From contig NW_005434599.1 in NCBI RefSeq assembly GCF_000315625.1, positions 259,677 through 300,119 on the forward strand: a stretch of 40,443 nucleotides of DNA, read 5' to 3'. This document shows positions 8,630 through 19,900 of this stretch, piece by piece. The notes beneath the pieces are model-generated. The model was given only the letters and a program-made list of their open reading frames with translations. It had not been told where the DNA came from and made no database searches. The DNA comes from Guillardia theta CCMP2712. Taxonomy: Eukaryota > Cryptophyceae > Pyrenomonadales > Geminigeraceae. The position numbers and the translations under genes were made by a program. Each line of letters begins with the position of its first letter. Positions within the stretch are counted from its first letter, which is position 1.

Positions 8630-11600
8630 CTTCTGGTCGACCATGGAAAATTCCTCAACCGTCAGAGGCTGCTCAGGAACAGTGGTGATCGGGCACGGGC
8701 TCTCAGGCTGCCGCTTGTACGTTTCAGGTCAGACGACGTTCGAAGGACCTGGTTCCGCATGGCGTACGGGAGCGATACGCCTGATCAAAATCAGATCGTC
8801 ACCGAAGACGGGACCTTCGACTCTGTGGATGAAGTTACTGACAATCCCATGACGAGGGAGAGAGACGAAGATGTCAATGACATCTCAAACCAGTTAACGA
8901 CAAGCTTGTCAGATTATTACAACGGTCCTGAGCATGCAGATCATTCGCCCAACTTCATCAACAAGATGCAGGCAATGAGAACCATGTACCTCAGGACTCG
9001 CAACTTCGCAGACCACAACCCTTTGTCCTTGGTGGTTGATCCAAATAATGTGCTTGCTTCCACGTTCCTGCTGCTAGAAGCTATTCCTGCAGAGGTTGGC
9101 GATGATCTTGGAAGCTGTAATGCTGATCCTGAGAATCCAGGTCCTCGTCAATCGGCCAATTTTTGTCCGTCTAGAGGGGCAGGATGGAGCTGATTGGGGA
9201 GGAGTTCGTCGCTCGTGGATTGCAAGGTCAGCATGATGTGGGGAGTTTTCGCTCTGACCAGGGAGATAGAGTGGCGCAAGAGCTCTTCGATCCGAGGTTC
9301 GGCCTTGTGCTGGCTGTGTTTGGCAATGGTAAACGCGAGTCGCTTCCTTTTGCTGTGAGAATGACCCTGAGTGCGACGTGTAGGCGGGGAAGCGACAGGG
9401 AAGCTGATCATCAATCCAGCTCCGGGGCTGTTGTCTTATTCGGATGGCTCGCATGAAGCGGAACACGACTCGACTTGGAACGATCGCTACTACAAGTTCA
9501 TGTCTGCCAGCCGATTGTCTTGCTGACCGAGAGCCTTACTGATGCTCCAGGGGGAGACTGATGGCCCTTGCGCTCATCTCAGGAGATGTGCTTGGAGTGA
9601 ACATGGATTCCGCCTTCTACAAGTTTCTGATGATCCGCGACAACCTCAAAGTCATTGTATGAGCTGCCGCCCTCTCACTGGCTATATCCGGCAAGTCCCT
9701 GACTGTCCTGGGTTGCAGGCCTTTGCTCCCACGCAGATGAATTCAAGTGCAGAATGTGAATTCATCGCCAATCGTTACAAGCTCCGTCACATCATGGTCC
9801 TGCTCTCGTTCTCTTCGCCGTGCTGTCTGACAATCTTGACCTTTCAGGTTCTCAAGCTGATCAGACATCACCTGGCGCATTCGACGCCTGAAGGAAATGC
9901 TCTGAGGCGTATCATACGGAACATCTTTGACTCGAAGTTGTCGTGCCATGAATCGGCAGAGGTGAAGGCGACGAACTGCTCTGCTTGACTCGCTGATCTC
10001 CTGGACTTCAGTTCATCTTCTGCGTGCTACACGGAAAGGAGAAACTCTGGGCCGACAAGAGGCTTCACAGCTTTCCCTTTCTCAATGAGTCAGAAAGTTT
10101 TGACGTTATGAGATGTGAAGACACCAGGAAGCAACTCACGACCATCCTCCTTTCCATCCTCTACAACAAGTTGAAGCAACGCCGCCGCCATGAGAGAGGC
10201 TGGGTGCTGGAAGGCATGCCGCATCGGAAGGTGAGCGGACAAGGCTCAAGGGCAGGGTTGACTGATAGCTGAACCCCGCAGGACTTTCTAGAGATGTTCT
10301 TCAGCAAAGGCGAGGCTTACCTCCCGAAATGTGCAATCATCTTCAAACCAAAGAACCTGACCGTAAGCTTCACTCCTTGAATTGCCAACAGCCTCCCTCT
10401 CTTGAACGCTGGTGAGCAAGACGACAGGATTTCGACGATTCTTCTGATATCTCCAAGTTGGTCTCTCACTCCAAGAAGTATGAGGTGCAGACAAGCAACC
10501 TCCATTCTCTCTTGAGGGCTGATGGTGTTCCAGGTCTACAATACGGAGTACCTGGCTCAGATAGGAAGTTTGATCAGCCTCACGAAGAAGTGGCAGGTCG
10601 ACGATCCTTGTATTCTCAAAGCGCGACTGAAGCTTCAGTAGATTCCATACTCGGTGGTCCAGTCGAGCCATTTCTGCTTTTGCTCGTTGCTGCGGAGGAA
10701 AGCACCAGAGAGTGACTGGGAGCAGGACACAGTCGAAGTTGAGCTAGACGTGGAGATTGAAAACAAGTTTGCAACCACCCAGAGCAAGAGTCAGACTGAG
10801 ACAGAAGAGGTCGACAAGCAGAAATCAGATGATATCAAACTGGACCAGAGCACGGGATGGAGCGAGATCGATTGCTGTGAGGCGAACTCAAGTTTGCAGG
10901 CAGAAAACTTCGAGCCCTGCGATCTTGTGCTCGAGGGGTCGAATGCGACGATGATCCGACAGGATGCGGCGCATCTGCGGGCCCACGAGGTGCCTGGCGT
11001 GCTGGTGGTGGACGAAGGCCGATCATTTCACATCAACCCGGACGAGACTCGTTGGGACCTTTTGAGCCAGCGCCGGTACGTTGACCCCCCACCCCCACCC
11101 CTCCACCTCAACCCTCCTGTGCGCCTCTCACTGCTTGTCTTCCAGACATTCTTCGCACTTGGGCGTAGATGACGGGAAGTGTCGGTACGGGTGCTCGAGC
11201 AGCCTGGCAGATTCTTGTCCCTTTCCAGGTACTGGAGCGAACCGAGAGAGAGGAACTGACAGACGAATGAGGGACTGAGAGGTGAGGGAGGCTGATAAAA
11301 TGTGACAGATGTTGTGCGCGACGTCTATCAGTTTGTCGACTCGGTGAGATGGAGTGACGTGGAGCAGCCGGGGCTGGAGGATCTGCTGCAGTCGAACCCT
11401 GCGGAGTACTTCAAGCTCGGTGACTCGCCCCCGTTGCCCTGCCGGTCTGACCCGAAGCTCCAGCAAAGCTGCTCTCTCTCGGACGAGAAGACTTGCAGAG
11501 ATGGGTTGATGAAGGACAGGTGCGAGCTCGTGGCCCTTGCTCATGGCCCCATGCCGGCTGATGCAAGCGTGTAGATGCGATTCGTGACAACGAGCAAAGA

Positions 11601-12540
11601 AGCTCGCGTTGCTCCCCTGCTGGGGGTCCCGATGTCCTCCCTTTCTCAGGTTGTGCCTGAAGTTCCGTGAGGAGCCTGGAAGTCACTGGGCGAGCAGGTT
11701 GAGAGTGAAGTGCTGGGAGGGTTCGGAGCAGACGAGCTGGTCGCTGCTGAGGTGCGAGGAGGTGCGGCAGGGGCGACGCGTGTGTGAAGTTGTCGAGCAG
11801 ACGCTCAAGGACTACGTGGACCTGGTGTGCCACAAGGAGATGGTGGAGGATGTCACCGAGCAGATGGCGAAGGTGGAGAGACCTGGACGAGTCGCGGGTT
11901 GCTGACGTGTCATGTAGATACGGCAAGGGTTTCACGAGCTTGCTCCTCCCTCCATCCTCGGCAAGTTTCTCAATCCCCTCGGTGAGTCTCGTCGCTGCTG
12001 CTCGCGGCCTGACGTGCTTCGAGACCTCGAGAAGTGCATCGCGGGCGAAGCGCACATCGACGTGGATGACTGGTGCCTCGACGAGCCCAGCTGACCTCTA
12101 GCTGACCCTGCTGCTCAGGATGGCGAACAGCACGACCAAAGGGTTCGACAGGGAGGCGCCGCAGCCTTCTTGGTTCTGGGAGTTCGTCGAGGAGAGCAAC
12201 CAGAGCTGGCGGAGGAAGCTCCTCAGGTCTCTCACCCTCCCCCCTCCTTCTTTCCCTGACCAGCTGCCCAGCTGGACGACTGGGATGGTTCGCCCCCCCC
12301 CGGGAGGCTTCTCGCAGATGCCGCACGTGTTCACCATCCAGAGCGACCCAGACCTCGAGCACCGCGACAGGCTTCCCGTCGCCCACACGTGCGGCTTCCA
12401 GCTGGATCTTCCGCTCTATCCCAGCAAGGAGGTGAACTAGAGCTGGACTGTTGCTGAGCTTCTGCTGAGGTCTGTTGCAGGTGCTGGTTAGCAAGATGAC
12501 GCTGGCAGTGGAGTACGAGAGTGACTTTCACTTGGTGTAG
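8630..12540 (+). CDS. HECT-type E3 ubiquitin ligase, 3' part of the same exon chain
   Basis: About 20 exons, most joined in matching phase, end at TAG 12540. The HECT domain forms a thioester with ubiquitin and passes it to substrates. N-lobe: NPLSLVVDPNNVLASTF, then DGADWGGVRR (9175-9215), LLSYSDGSHEAEHDSTWNDR, GRLMALALISGD and FYKFLMIRDNL (to 9656). C-lobe: VDDWMANSTTKGFDRE, WFWEFVEE, PPGGF, then RLPVAHTCGFQLDLPLYPSK with the catalytic Cys codon at 12390-12392, and a C-terminus ending YESDFHLV. Between N-lobe parts, exons 9719-9796, 9848-9961, 10012-10230, 10282-10362, 10428-10460, 10534-10637, 10713-11075, 11146-11228 and 11309-11419 encode about 400 unrecognised residues. The join between 11519 and 11650 is unresolved. 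The first in-frame ATG (8759) is downstream of a helix (VRFRSDDVRRTWFRM) resembling the segment before HECT in HUWE1, so translation probably starts upstream, in the carrier exons. Confidence 0.8.
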
Positions 12541-12653
12541 ATGAAGAGGAAGGAAAGACTTGCCTACTTCACTTTCACTTAAGGGAAAAGAGGCAGAGGG
12601 AGCGGGGGGGGGGGGGTCAGCAGAAGAGAGAAGGAACGGCGGGGGGAGCAGTG

Positions 12654-15403
12654 TCAATCTGTGGCGTAGGGAGCAACCAAGCTGGAGGTCGAGGCCCGAA
12701 AGGCGCTGGGCGCTCGTCCCTTGGAGGTCATGCTGTCGATGTCCCACGAGTTGCGTTGGTTGAAGAGCTTCTTGCCCGTCCTCTGACCTTCACGTCAGCG
12801 ACGCCCACAACCTTCATCCCTCACCGGCGTCTCCACCGTCGAACTCTCCTGATCCCATGCCAGCAAGTCCCCGTCAGGTCGCGCTCGCTGGGGCGTCGCT
12901 TCTCTGCTCGAGGGAGCAGATGTCTGCCTCATGGCTCAGCTCTCGCCGCAGCCTCAAGACTCACCGCTGCTCTTCTCGGTGTGGACGTACGGCTGCGAGG
13001 ACGCCCGACATCGTCCTCGGTGTCGGAGGAAGGGTCGTAGCTGCCCCACCACGAGGGCCTCGATGAGCCCCGCTGACGCGGAGCAGAGGAAGACCGGCTG
13101 GTGTCTGAGGCAGGCTCAGTCTCTCGAGTCTTCTCGCATCCCTGATGTCACCTGCCCCCTTCTGCTCTAACGGCAAACCAGCTGGACGTCCCGGGGTCGA
13201 GTAGCCTCCCCACTTGCCCCTGTGCTGCTGCGCGACGACCGGAGGCTCCTGACAGTCGACAGACATTTCTCCTGCAGAGCTGAAGGAGAAAGTGAAGAGG
13301 CGGAACAAGCGCAAGGGAACAGCGCAAGCAAACTGGAGGGGAAGGGGCAGGGAGGGGGAGGAAATGAGAAGCATGGATTACCTGTGCTTGGACATCCATG
13401 AGGAGCCAGGGATGCAGGACCCATCAACCTCTATGGGCTTGCCCGCAGCTTCTTCATCCCATTTGATCGATGAGATCGATCGTCTTTGCCTGCAGCTGCC
13501 CTCAGCTCTTTCGTTCAGCTAACGACAAAGAGACCTTCGCTTCCCCGATGTGAGCTCAACAGAGAGCGAGTTCCAGTCTTCACACTGCGGGATGCCGACA
13601 TCCATGCTCTTGTCGGAGAGCCACGGCGCTCCTTCGACCCCCAACTTCCTTGGCTCCTGGCCGTCTGCAAGAAACGGCATTGAGCAGAGATGACGACGGG
13701 CGTCACTACCATGAAAAGTGGCGATGCCCTTGGAGAACTTCGAGAGACCCTCGACGGAAGAGGAGACGTATCTAGAGGGGAGGCCTTGACTAAAAAACTG
13801 TGAGACAAGACAAGACACGAACGATAGCGTGACACCTGACTTGCAGGAAGTGACTGACTCGACTCGACTCGTCGGCACTTTGTTGCTCCCACGGGGGAAG
13901 CAGAGAGACATGCTTTTTGATCTCAAGCTCTGCGTAGCTACCAGCAGGAACCTGTCTTGACATCTCAGTTGCTTATGCTCTCGCCATCAAACGAGATCCT
14001 GACGTTCTCAAGTTTGACGTGCTGCCTCTGTCTAAACAATCCCGTTGTGGTTGAGCTTCTTGACTTGGAGAGTTCTCTCGAGACCTCTGTAGCCCAGCGA
14101 TCATCAGTCCTCCTCTCAGTCTTTCTCTCGCATTCACCTGCACTCTGCATGGCCGTGTCGACATTCGATTCCGACTCCCAGGGAGCGCAAGAGGCCTTCA
14201 CGTAATCCGCCTGCACGAGACATGAGCTATCCTGCCAGGGGCTTCTCATCGTCCTACTTTTTTTCCCTTCTGCCGGGAAGCATCGCACATGCCCAAAGCT
14301 CCGAAAGGGTCGATGAGAGTGTCGATCTCGTTGCTTGCTTTCTCGACCTTCACCACCGACGTCGGTTGATGCATCGGGTTCTCAGCCGATACAGGATGCG
14401 AGCCCTGCGTACGGATCCTTCGCTGCCCCTCAACCTGCTCAGAGACCTCAGGACCTCCCTACATCGCTTCAGCTAGCAACCTCGTGGGACTCGAACCGAT
14501 GAATTTCTGCAACATGACGAGCAACATTCGCAGTCTTAGTGTCCTGCTGAAGCTGATTGAAGTGCTGCCGTTGCTTCTGAGTCCATGGTCTACGACAAAC
14601 AGATCAGAACCCAAACAGCAAGTCGATTTGCTTCTCTCAGTCTCCACACATATGCTGAATACATGCACACACCTGCCGTATCGATCTAAAGTCGCTGGCA
14701 CGCCCACTTCCACTTCCAACATCGTAACTCCTCTATGCTCGATCTGCCGTCGGGCAGGTTTGAAGCTCGCGTCCTCTCCCCCCAGAAGCGACTTCATGTC
14801 TGTGATGTAGCCTTTTGGCGCAGATGCCACTGATGCTCTTGCTCGCTGACCCTCCACTTTGACGCCGTCATCCAAAATAGCGGCACCCGTCATATGTCCT
14901 TTGATACTCATCATCACTTCCTGCGACATGATCTTCCTTTTCTCCTCCTCTCCATGCCCGACAAGAAATCCTCCGTTTGCTCCCAGAGAAGATCGCACCA
15001 TCTCCCCTCTGATCGCTCTTTTCGCCTCCTCATTCCTTTCCACCTTCACTGAAGCTCCAGCCCCGTCAAGCTTGCCAGCGCTTAGTCCTGCTCCTTCCAC
15101 AGCTTTCCTTCCCTTTCCTGCCTCTGGCCTTACCTCAGCTTCGGATCTCGTTCGTCCTATGCTGTGAGGGTCAGCAGGTGCGTGCATCTTCTTCCCACGC
15201 CCGTCGCTTCCTCGAGCTTCTTCGAGGCGCTCCCGGGCGGTTCTCAGCTGACGAGGGCTGTGCTCGAACAATCTGCTCACAACACTGCCAGAGGAGGCAG
15301 ACAGAGGGCGTTGGATGCTTGCTCTTCCAGCAGGAGAGGAGGGAGGAAGGAAGGATCCCCCCATCCCCCTGCTCCTCTTCATCTCTACAACGGTACGCGC
15401 CAT
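12654..15403 (-). CDS. 13-exon orphan protein, Ser/Arg-rich at both ends
   Basis: Exons (descending): 15403-14673, 14589-14481, 14434-14258, 14210-14138, 14086-14004, 13963-13841, 13797-13710, 13664-13535, 13489-13382, 13279-13152, 13104-12965, 12923-12825, 12782-12654. Every junction is GT..AG and every phase matches; the total is 705 residues. I start at ATG 15403 because the longer frame begins with TTG. The first 250 residues are basic and disordered-looking, with GYITDMKSLLGGEDASF near 200. The middle (PWTQKQRQHFNQLQQDTK, then HVSLLPPWEQQ and LPSRYVSSSVEGLSKFSKG) looks folded. The C-terminus is Ser/Pro/Arg-rich and ends KKLFNQRNSWDIDSM plus about 25 residues. I recognise no family, catalytic motif, signal or membrane segment; the long disordered parts suggest a scaffold or nuclear protein (inference). 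It converges with the HECT gene, 113 bp between stop codons. Confidence 0.75.
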
Positions 15404-16283
15404 GTCGATGCTTTGACCCGGAGCTATGACCCCACCCTTCAAATTTCGGGACTACCCACCCTACCTTCGAAGCCTACCCCTGCTTTTGATATGTTGGATG
15501 ACCCTACCCTTTGACCATCGGACTCGGGAACTGTGGGCTCACAATCAAAAAGAGTACCCCACCTTGTTATCTTTGTACCCCTACCCCCCTTGTCTACTAT
15601 AAATTCTTTCAAAATATACCCTAGAGTGATCACCCCCACCCTCTTGTTTGGAGGCGACCTAACGGTACAATCCCTTTATTATGGTTTGAGAGGACAGTAA
15701 GAAAAGAAGAAAATTAAATAGAGGATGAACTAGCGAGGAAAGGGCAGCAGTTGCTCAGTGATCGGGCTCGCCTCGCTTTCTGTGTTTGCAGGTTTTCGCA
15801 GCCGACCATGCAAGTGAGTTTGCGTGCAAGCGAGGTGAAAGAGAGAAAGAAGAGAAGGAGGAGGAGGAGGAGGAGGAGGAGGAGGGGGGGGGGGGGGGGG
15901 GGGGGGGGGAGGAAAAAAAAAAAGAAGAAGAGGGGGAGAGAAGAAATAGAAGGGAAGAGAGAAGAAGAAGAAAAGATGTTATCGAAACGAGGGGAAGAGA
16001 GGATCAGAGATGAAAGAGACAAGGTGAGGGGGGGGGGGGAGGAGGAGGAGGAGGAGATGATAGAAGCAGACCGACATTGTTGAGGGGTAGGGGAGATGAA
16101 GATCAGGAGAGAAGGTTAGGGGTTGAGAGAGGAGGCAAGAGCGACTATGCTCATAATGTGGTGCCCGGGGCGTGTGTTATCAACAGGGAGCAGGTGAGCG
16201 GGGGTCTGGATAGAGTAGAAGGAAAGAAGATGGAACAAGAAAGATACAGCAAACGAGGAAAGCAGGAGAGGAGGCGGCATGCC
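15404..16283. promoter_or_regulatory. divergent intergenic region with CCCTACC motifs and purine tracts
   Basis: It separates the orphan gene (start 15403, -) from the LYR gene (start 16284, +). The left half carries several CTACCC/ACCCCTACC motifs and TATAAATT at about 15597; the right half is almost pure purine on the + strand, with (GGA)n at 15856-15883, a 26-nt G run at 15884-15909 and a second G run at 16028-16039. Long frames here encode only Arg/Glu/Lys/Gly runs and are not called as genes. Confidence 0.5.
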
Positions 16284-16843
16284 ATGAGAAGTCAGCGGGT
16301 TAACATGAGCACTAGCAGCAGCTCCTCAGGTGTCGCAGTCTCTTTCAAGGCCTTCAGCGGTGCAGGAGCTTGTCAACCACTGGTGAGGGAGCACATACGC
16401 TGGAGTTGCCATGGCAGCAGGGTAGATCAGTGTACCGGCAGCTGCTGAGAGCAGCGCAAGTTTATCCGAGCAAGAAAAGACAAGCAATCTACCAGGACAT
16501 CCGTGCTGACTTCAAGGTGAACGACAAGTGGGAAATCTCCCTCCCTCCCTCCTTCTGTCTTCTTCCCCCCTTTCCTCTCATCCTTCCCGCTTTCATTGCT
16601 TGCTCTCTTAGTCAACATTGGGTGCAGGAGCACAGGGAAGAAACGAGCGAGAAGAAGCTGCTGGTGTATCGCAGTCAGGCGCTCTCAGGGCTCAACGCTC
16701 TGCTGCAGTTCAAGGAGCAAGCGAACAGCACCAACGTTGAGGTGCCTGCTGTACTGTATGAGCACTACCGACTCACTGCCTCCTCCAGTTTCGACCCGTC
16801 ACACACCCTGACCCGCGCACTAAGCGAGATCCTTGAAGCATAA
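16284..16843 (+). CDS. LYR-motif (Complex1_LYR) family protein
   Basis: Three exons (16284-16382, 16421-16516, 16628-16843) with phase-0 introns of 38 and 111 bp give 136 residues. ATG 16305, seven codons later, is an alternative start. The N-terminal ~30 residues are Ser/Ala/Gly-rich with few acids, compatible with a mitochondrial presequence. The family signature follows: VYRQLLRAAQVYPS, then AIYQDIRADFKEHREE and a helix containing LLVYRSQALSGLNALLQF. LYR proteins are small three-helix factors that bind the mitochondrial acyl-carrier protein and help assemble respiratory complexes or deliver Fe-S clusters. The Tyr-Arg of the LYR motif is kept, with Val replacing the first Leu. About 40 C-terminal residues go beyond the usual domain. 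I cannot assign a specific LYRM subtype. It converges with the following receptor-like gene, 73 bp apart. Confidence 0.75.
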
Positions 16844-16916
16844 AGCTACGCTCCTCCTCTCCTCCTCCTCTCCTTCTCCTCCGCACCTGCACCATCATCC
16901 CCATTCTTGTCTTGAT

Positions 16917-19900
16917 CTAGAGATCCGGCCAGCAACAGAGGCCGACGACGGTGGAGGAGGTCAGTCCTCCCCACTTTGTCAGAGCTCCAGTGTTGTCAGG
17001 CATCTGAGACGCAGGGCAGTCGACGACGGAAACTTCGCTCCCCGTGCACTGCACGCCCTCCAGCCACACGCGCGCCTCGCTCCCCAGCTTCTCCTCCACC
17101 ACAGACCCGCAGGCTGCTCCTCCGCAGACCACTGGTCGAGCTCGCAGCCCCAGCGACCGGCAAGCGACTTCAGCTGAGCGCTGCGAGAAGTCACTCGGAC
17201 CCACGTAACCCCATGTCCCGTCGTGCTGAACCTGCAGCTTGCACCCAGCCGTGCTGCAGTCCAGCAACCTCGTGTCCTTGGTGGAGTTCCCCTGCTGGAA
17301 GCAAGCTGGCAAGGAGCACTGCCCCCACACCTGCAGGAAGGGCTGGGAGCAGGAGGTGCATTGGGTGCCAAACGGGATGCAGGCGGTGGGAACGAGAGGC
17401 CCCATGATCGCTGCTGGTCCCTCCCCCACCCCGTTGATCGCTCGCACGCGCACGAAGTAGCCGATGCCGTTGACGAGGCTCCCAATGCTCCTCGAAGTCT
17501 CGTTGGCTGGCACGAGCAGCTGCAACTCGAGGAGGGAGAAGCTCATGTTGATGCTCAGCTCCACGCTGTAGCTCACGATCGCCTGACCCCCGTCCTCCGA
17601 CGGAGGTCTCCACCCGATGCTCACCTCCGTGTCCCCTACCTGCCCCGACTGGCAGCTACCCGCTGCGCCTGCGCCATGGCAGAGAGCGCTGAGGTCCGTG
17701 ACAGCAGCTGGAGGCTCGAAGCCCGGGGTGACAAGAACGTAGCTGGACGGCTGGGAGCCGCCCTGCGCATTCTGAGCGACCAGGGCGAAGGCGTACTGGA
17801 TGCCAGTGAGGAGAGGGCGTTGATTCTGATCGCCAGTGACGAGAAAGCGAAGGGTCTGAGAAGAGGAGGAGCGGAGGGGAGGAGGCGATCGACGTCTCGA
17901 TGTTGTCGCAGTGATCGGATAGTCGTCCGCTCCTCCAGGCGGCAGCACCCCGACCTGCAGGGTGGGACCGGGCTGAAGCAGAGCCCAGCTGCCGAGAGGG
18001 CTGGTCTTGTTGGTGATGTAGAGGAGGTAGCTGAGGATGGGCGACCCTCCGTCCTTGCTGGGGGGATCCCACGCCAACCACGCGCGCAGGTGACCAGCTT
18101 TGGCCCGTCCTGCCTGAGGCCTGTCGGGGACTGTGACCGTGGGTTTGATGGGAAGGCTTGTCCTAATAGTCGAGCTCGACCCCAGCTGATTGATGGCAGC
18201 GACTCTGAAGTAGTAGGAGATGAAGTTGTTGAGATTCGAGACCAGGATTGATGTCGCGTTGCTCCCTGTGCTCCTCGTGACCCATCGGTAGCTGCTGTCC
18301 CCGATCGCAAACTCCGCTTGCTCCACCGCATACCCGCTGATCGCAAGCCCTCCCGTGTCTACCGGGCTCCTCCACACAAGCTTCACCTGCTGGTCCATCG
18401 CAGTGGACCCGAGGTCTGTCGGGGCTCGCGGCTCGCGCTTGGGGATACAAAGGAAGGCATCAGCTGAGGAGACGTAGCATAAGGCAGGGGGATGGCACAC
18501 TTGCGACACGTTTGCGCAGCAGAGGTCAGCAGTAGAGGAAGGGGCAAATCGATTTCCCCCGGGGTAGCAGCGCCAGGGCTGCTTGAGGAGCAGCGTCGAT
18601 GAGCCCGAGTACGAGGCGGGGGAAGGGAAGACAGCAGGGAGAGGATTGCTCGGGGGCCAGATGGCGTTGAGCAAGGAGCGCATGCCATGAAGCTTTAGAT
18701 ACCCAGCGAGCCCTTCCTCCCCCGCGTTGACGAAGTTGATGACAGCAGACCGGATAGTGAGTCCGAAGGAGGTGCTGACGGTGACCTTGAAGCGAAGGAA
18801 GACGACCGGGATGCTGGCTCGCAACTCGAACGCTTCCTTCCTCCTTGCCGGCAAGGCATCTTGAGTGGAAACAGAGCCCTGCAGGAAGGAGATCAGCTGG
18901 AAGGAGTAGGCGACCGGAGCAAGCGAGCGGTTCTGGAAGGCAGCAGCAAGCAGACGTATGTCTTGATCCTGCAGGTTCGTGATCCCCACCAGCATGATGG
19001 TCCCCCTCACGTCTGCACTCTGCTGACTGGCAACGTACTTCCCTTCGCCGCACGCGAACTCCATCTCCTGCCAGGGATCTGCAAGGCCAGGGCGAGCGCT
19101 GAGGGAGGCTGCCGGGAGGAGGGAGGAGCAGTTGGAGAAGAGGTGGCACCAACCCCCCCCGTAGGAGATACACTGGCAGCTGGAGGACAGCAGGCAGGCA
19201 GACTCACAAGAGGCGAGGGTGTGAGAGTTGCCGCACAGTGAGAGGCCGAGCTGGGGAGGGACGAGGTCAAGCGCGTCTGTCTTCATGTAGCTCTCGAGCT
19301 GGCAGGTCGCGCTGCATCCGTCCTGGTTCTGGTTGTTGCCGTCGTCACACTCCTCGAAGGAAGAGAAGCGAACGCCGAGGGCCTCCAGGCTCTTGTTCTG
19401 CCGCACGCCATCCCCGCATCCCCTCCGACGAGGCGGCACGGAACATGCGCAGAGCACAGAGCAGATGAGGTCCTGCTGGGTCGTGGGGAGCTGAAATCCT
19501 AGCGAGGTGGCAAACAAGCAGCGAGAGAAGCAGCGACAGGCCTCGCACTCGCTCTCCCCAACGCCGCAGATTGTCCACGTGAGAGGAGGAGGAGGAGGCG
19601 AAGAGGAGAACACGAGCTTCCACACACAGAGACCGATGGCGAGGCCCACGAGCAAGAAAGCGGCCAGGAGGATCGGCCACCTGCGGCTGGTTGAGAAGAA
19701 GATCAAGACAAGTTCCCTGACCTCCAGCTTCGCGACGCTGACGGCTGCTTGAGGGGGGAGGAGGCAAGCTTCAACCCCTCTACCCACATGCGAAGAGCAT
19801 TTTTGCTGGTCGTGCGACAAGTGAGAGCGGAGGGACCGGAGGAGACACGGAAGGTGTCGGAAGACACTTGGGAAACTTTCGAACCGTGGAGATTCAAAAT

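Noticed and set aside
14470-14510. tRNA T-arm-like word (GGACTCGAACC)
   Set aside because: No acceptor stem or anticodon arm could be folded around it, and it lies in and beside a coding exon.
14484-15514. + strand frames of 80-116 residues
   Set aside because: Antisense to exons 1 and 2 of the orphan gene, whose splice phases are consistent on the - strand.
15751-16083. Open frames of 75-110 residues (both strands) through the GGA/poly(G) tract
   Set aside because: They encode only Arg/Gly/Lys/Glu or Leu/Ser/Pro runs from the simple repeat; more likely the 5' flank of the LYR gene.
17223-18251. 342-residue + strand frame opposite the FN3 region
   Set aside because: Antisense shadow of the receptor-like gene; the opposite strand carries clear FN3 motifs.
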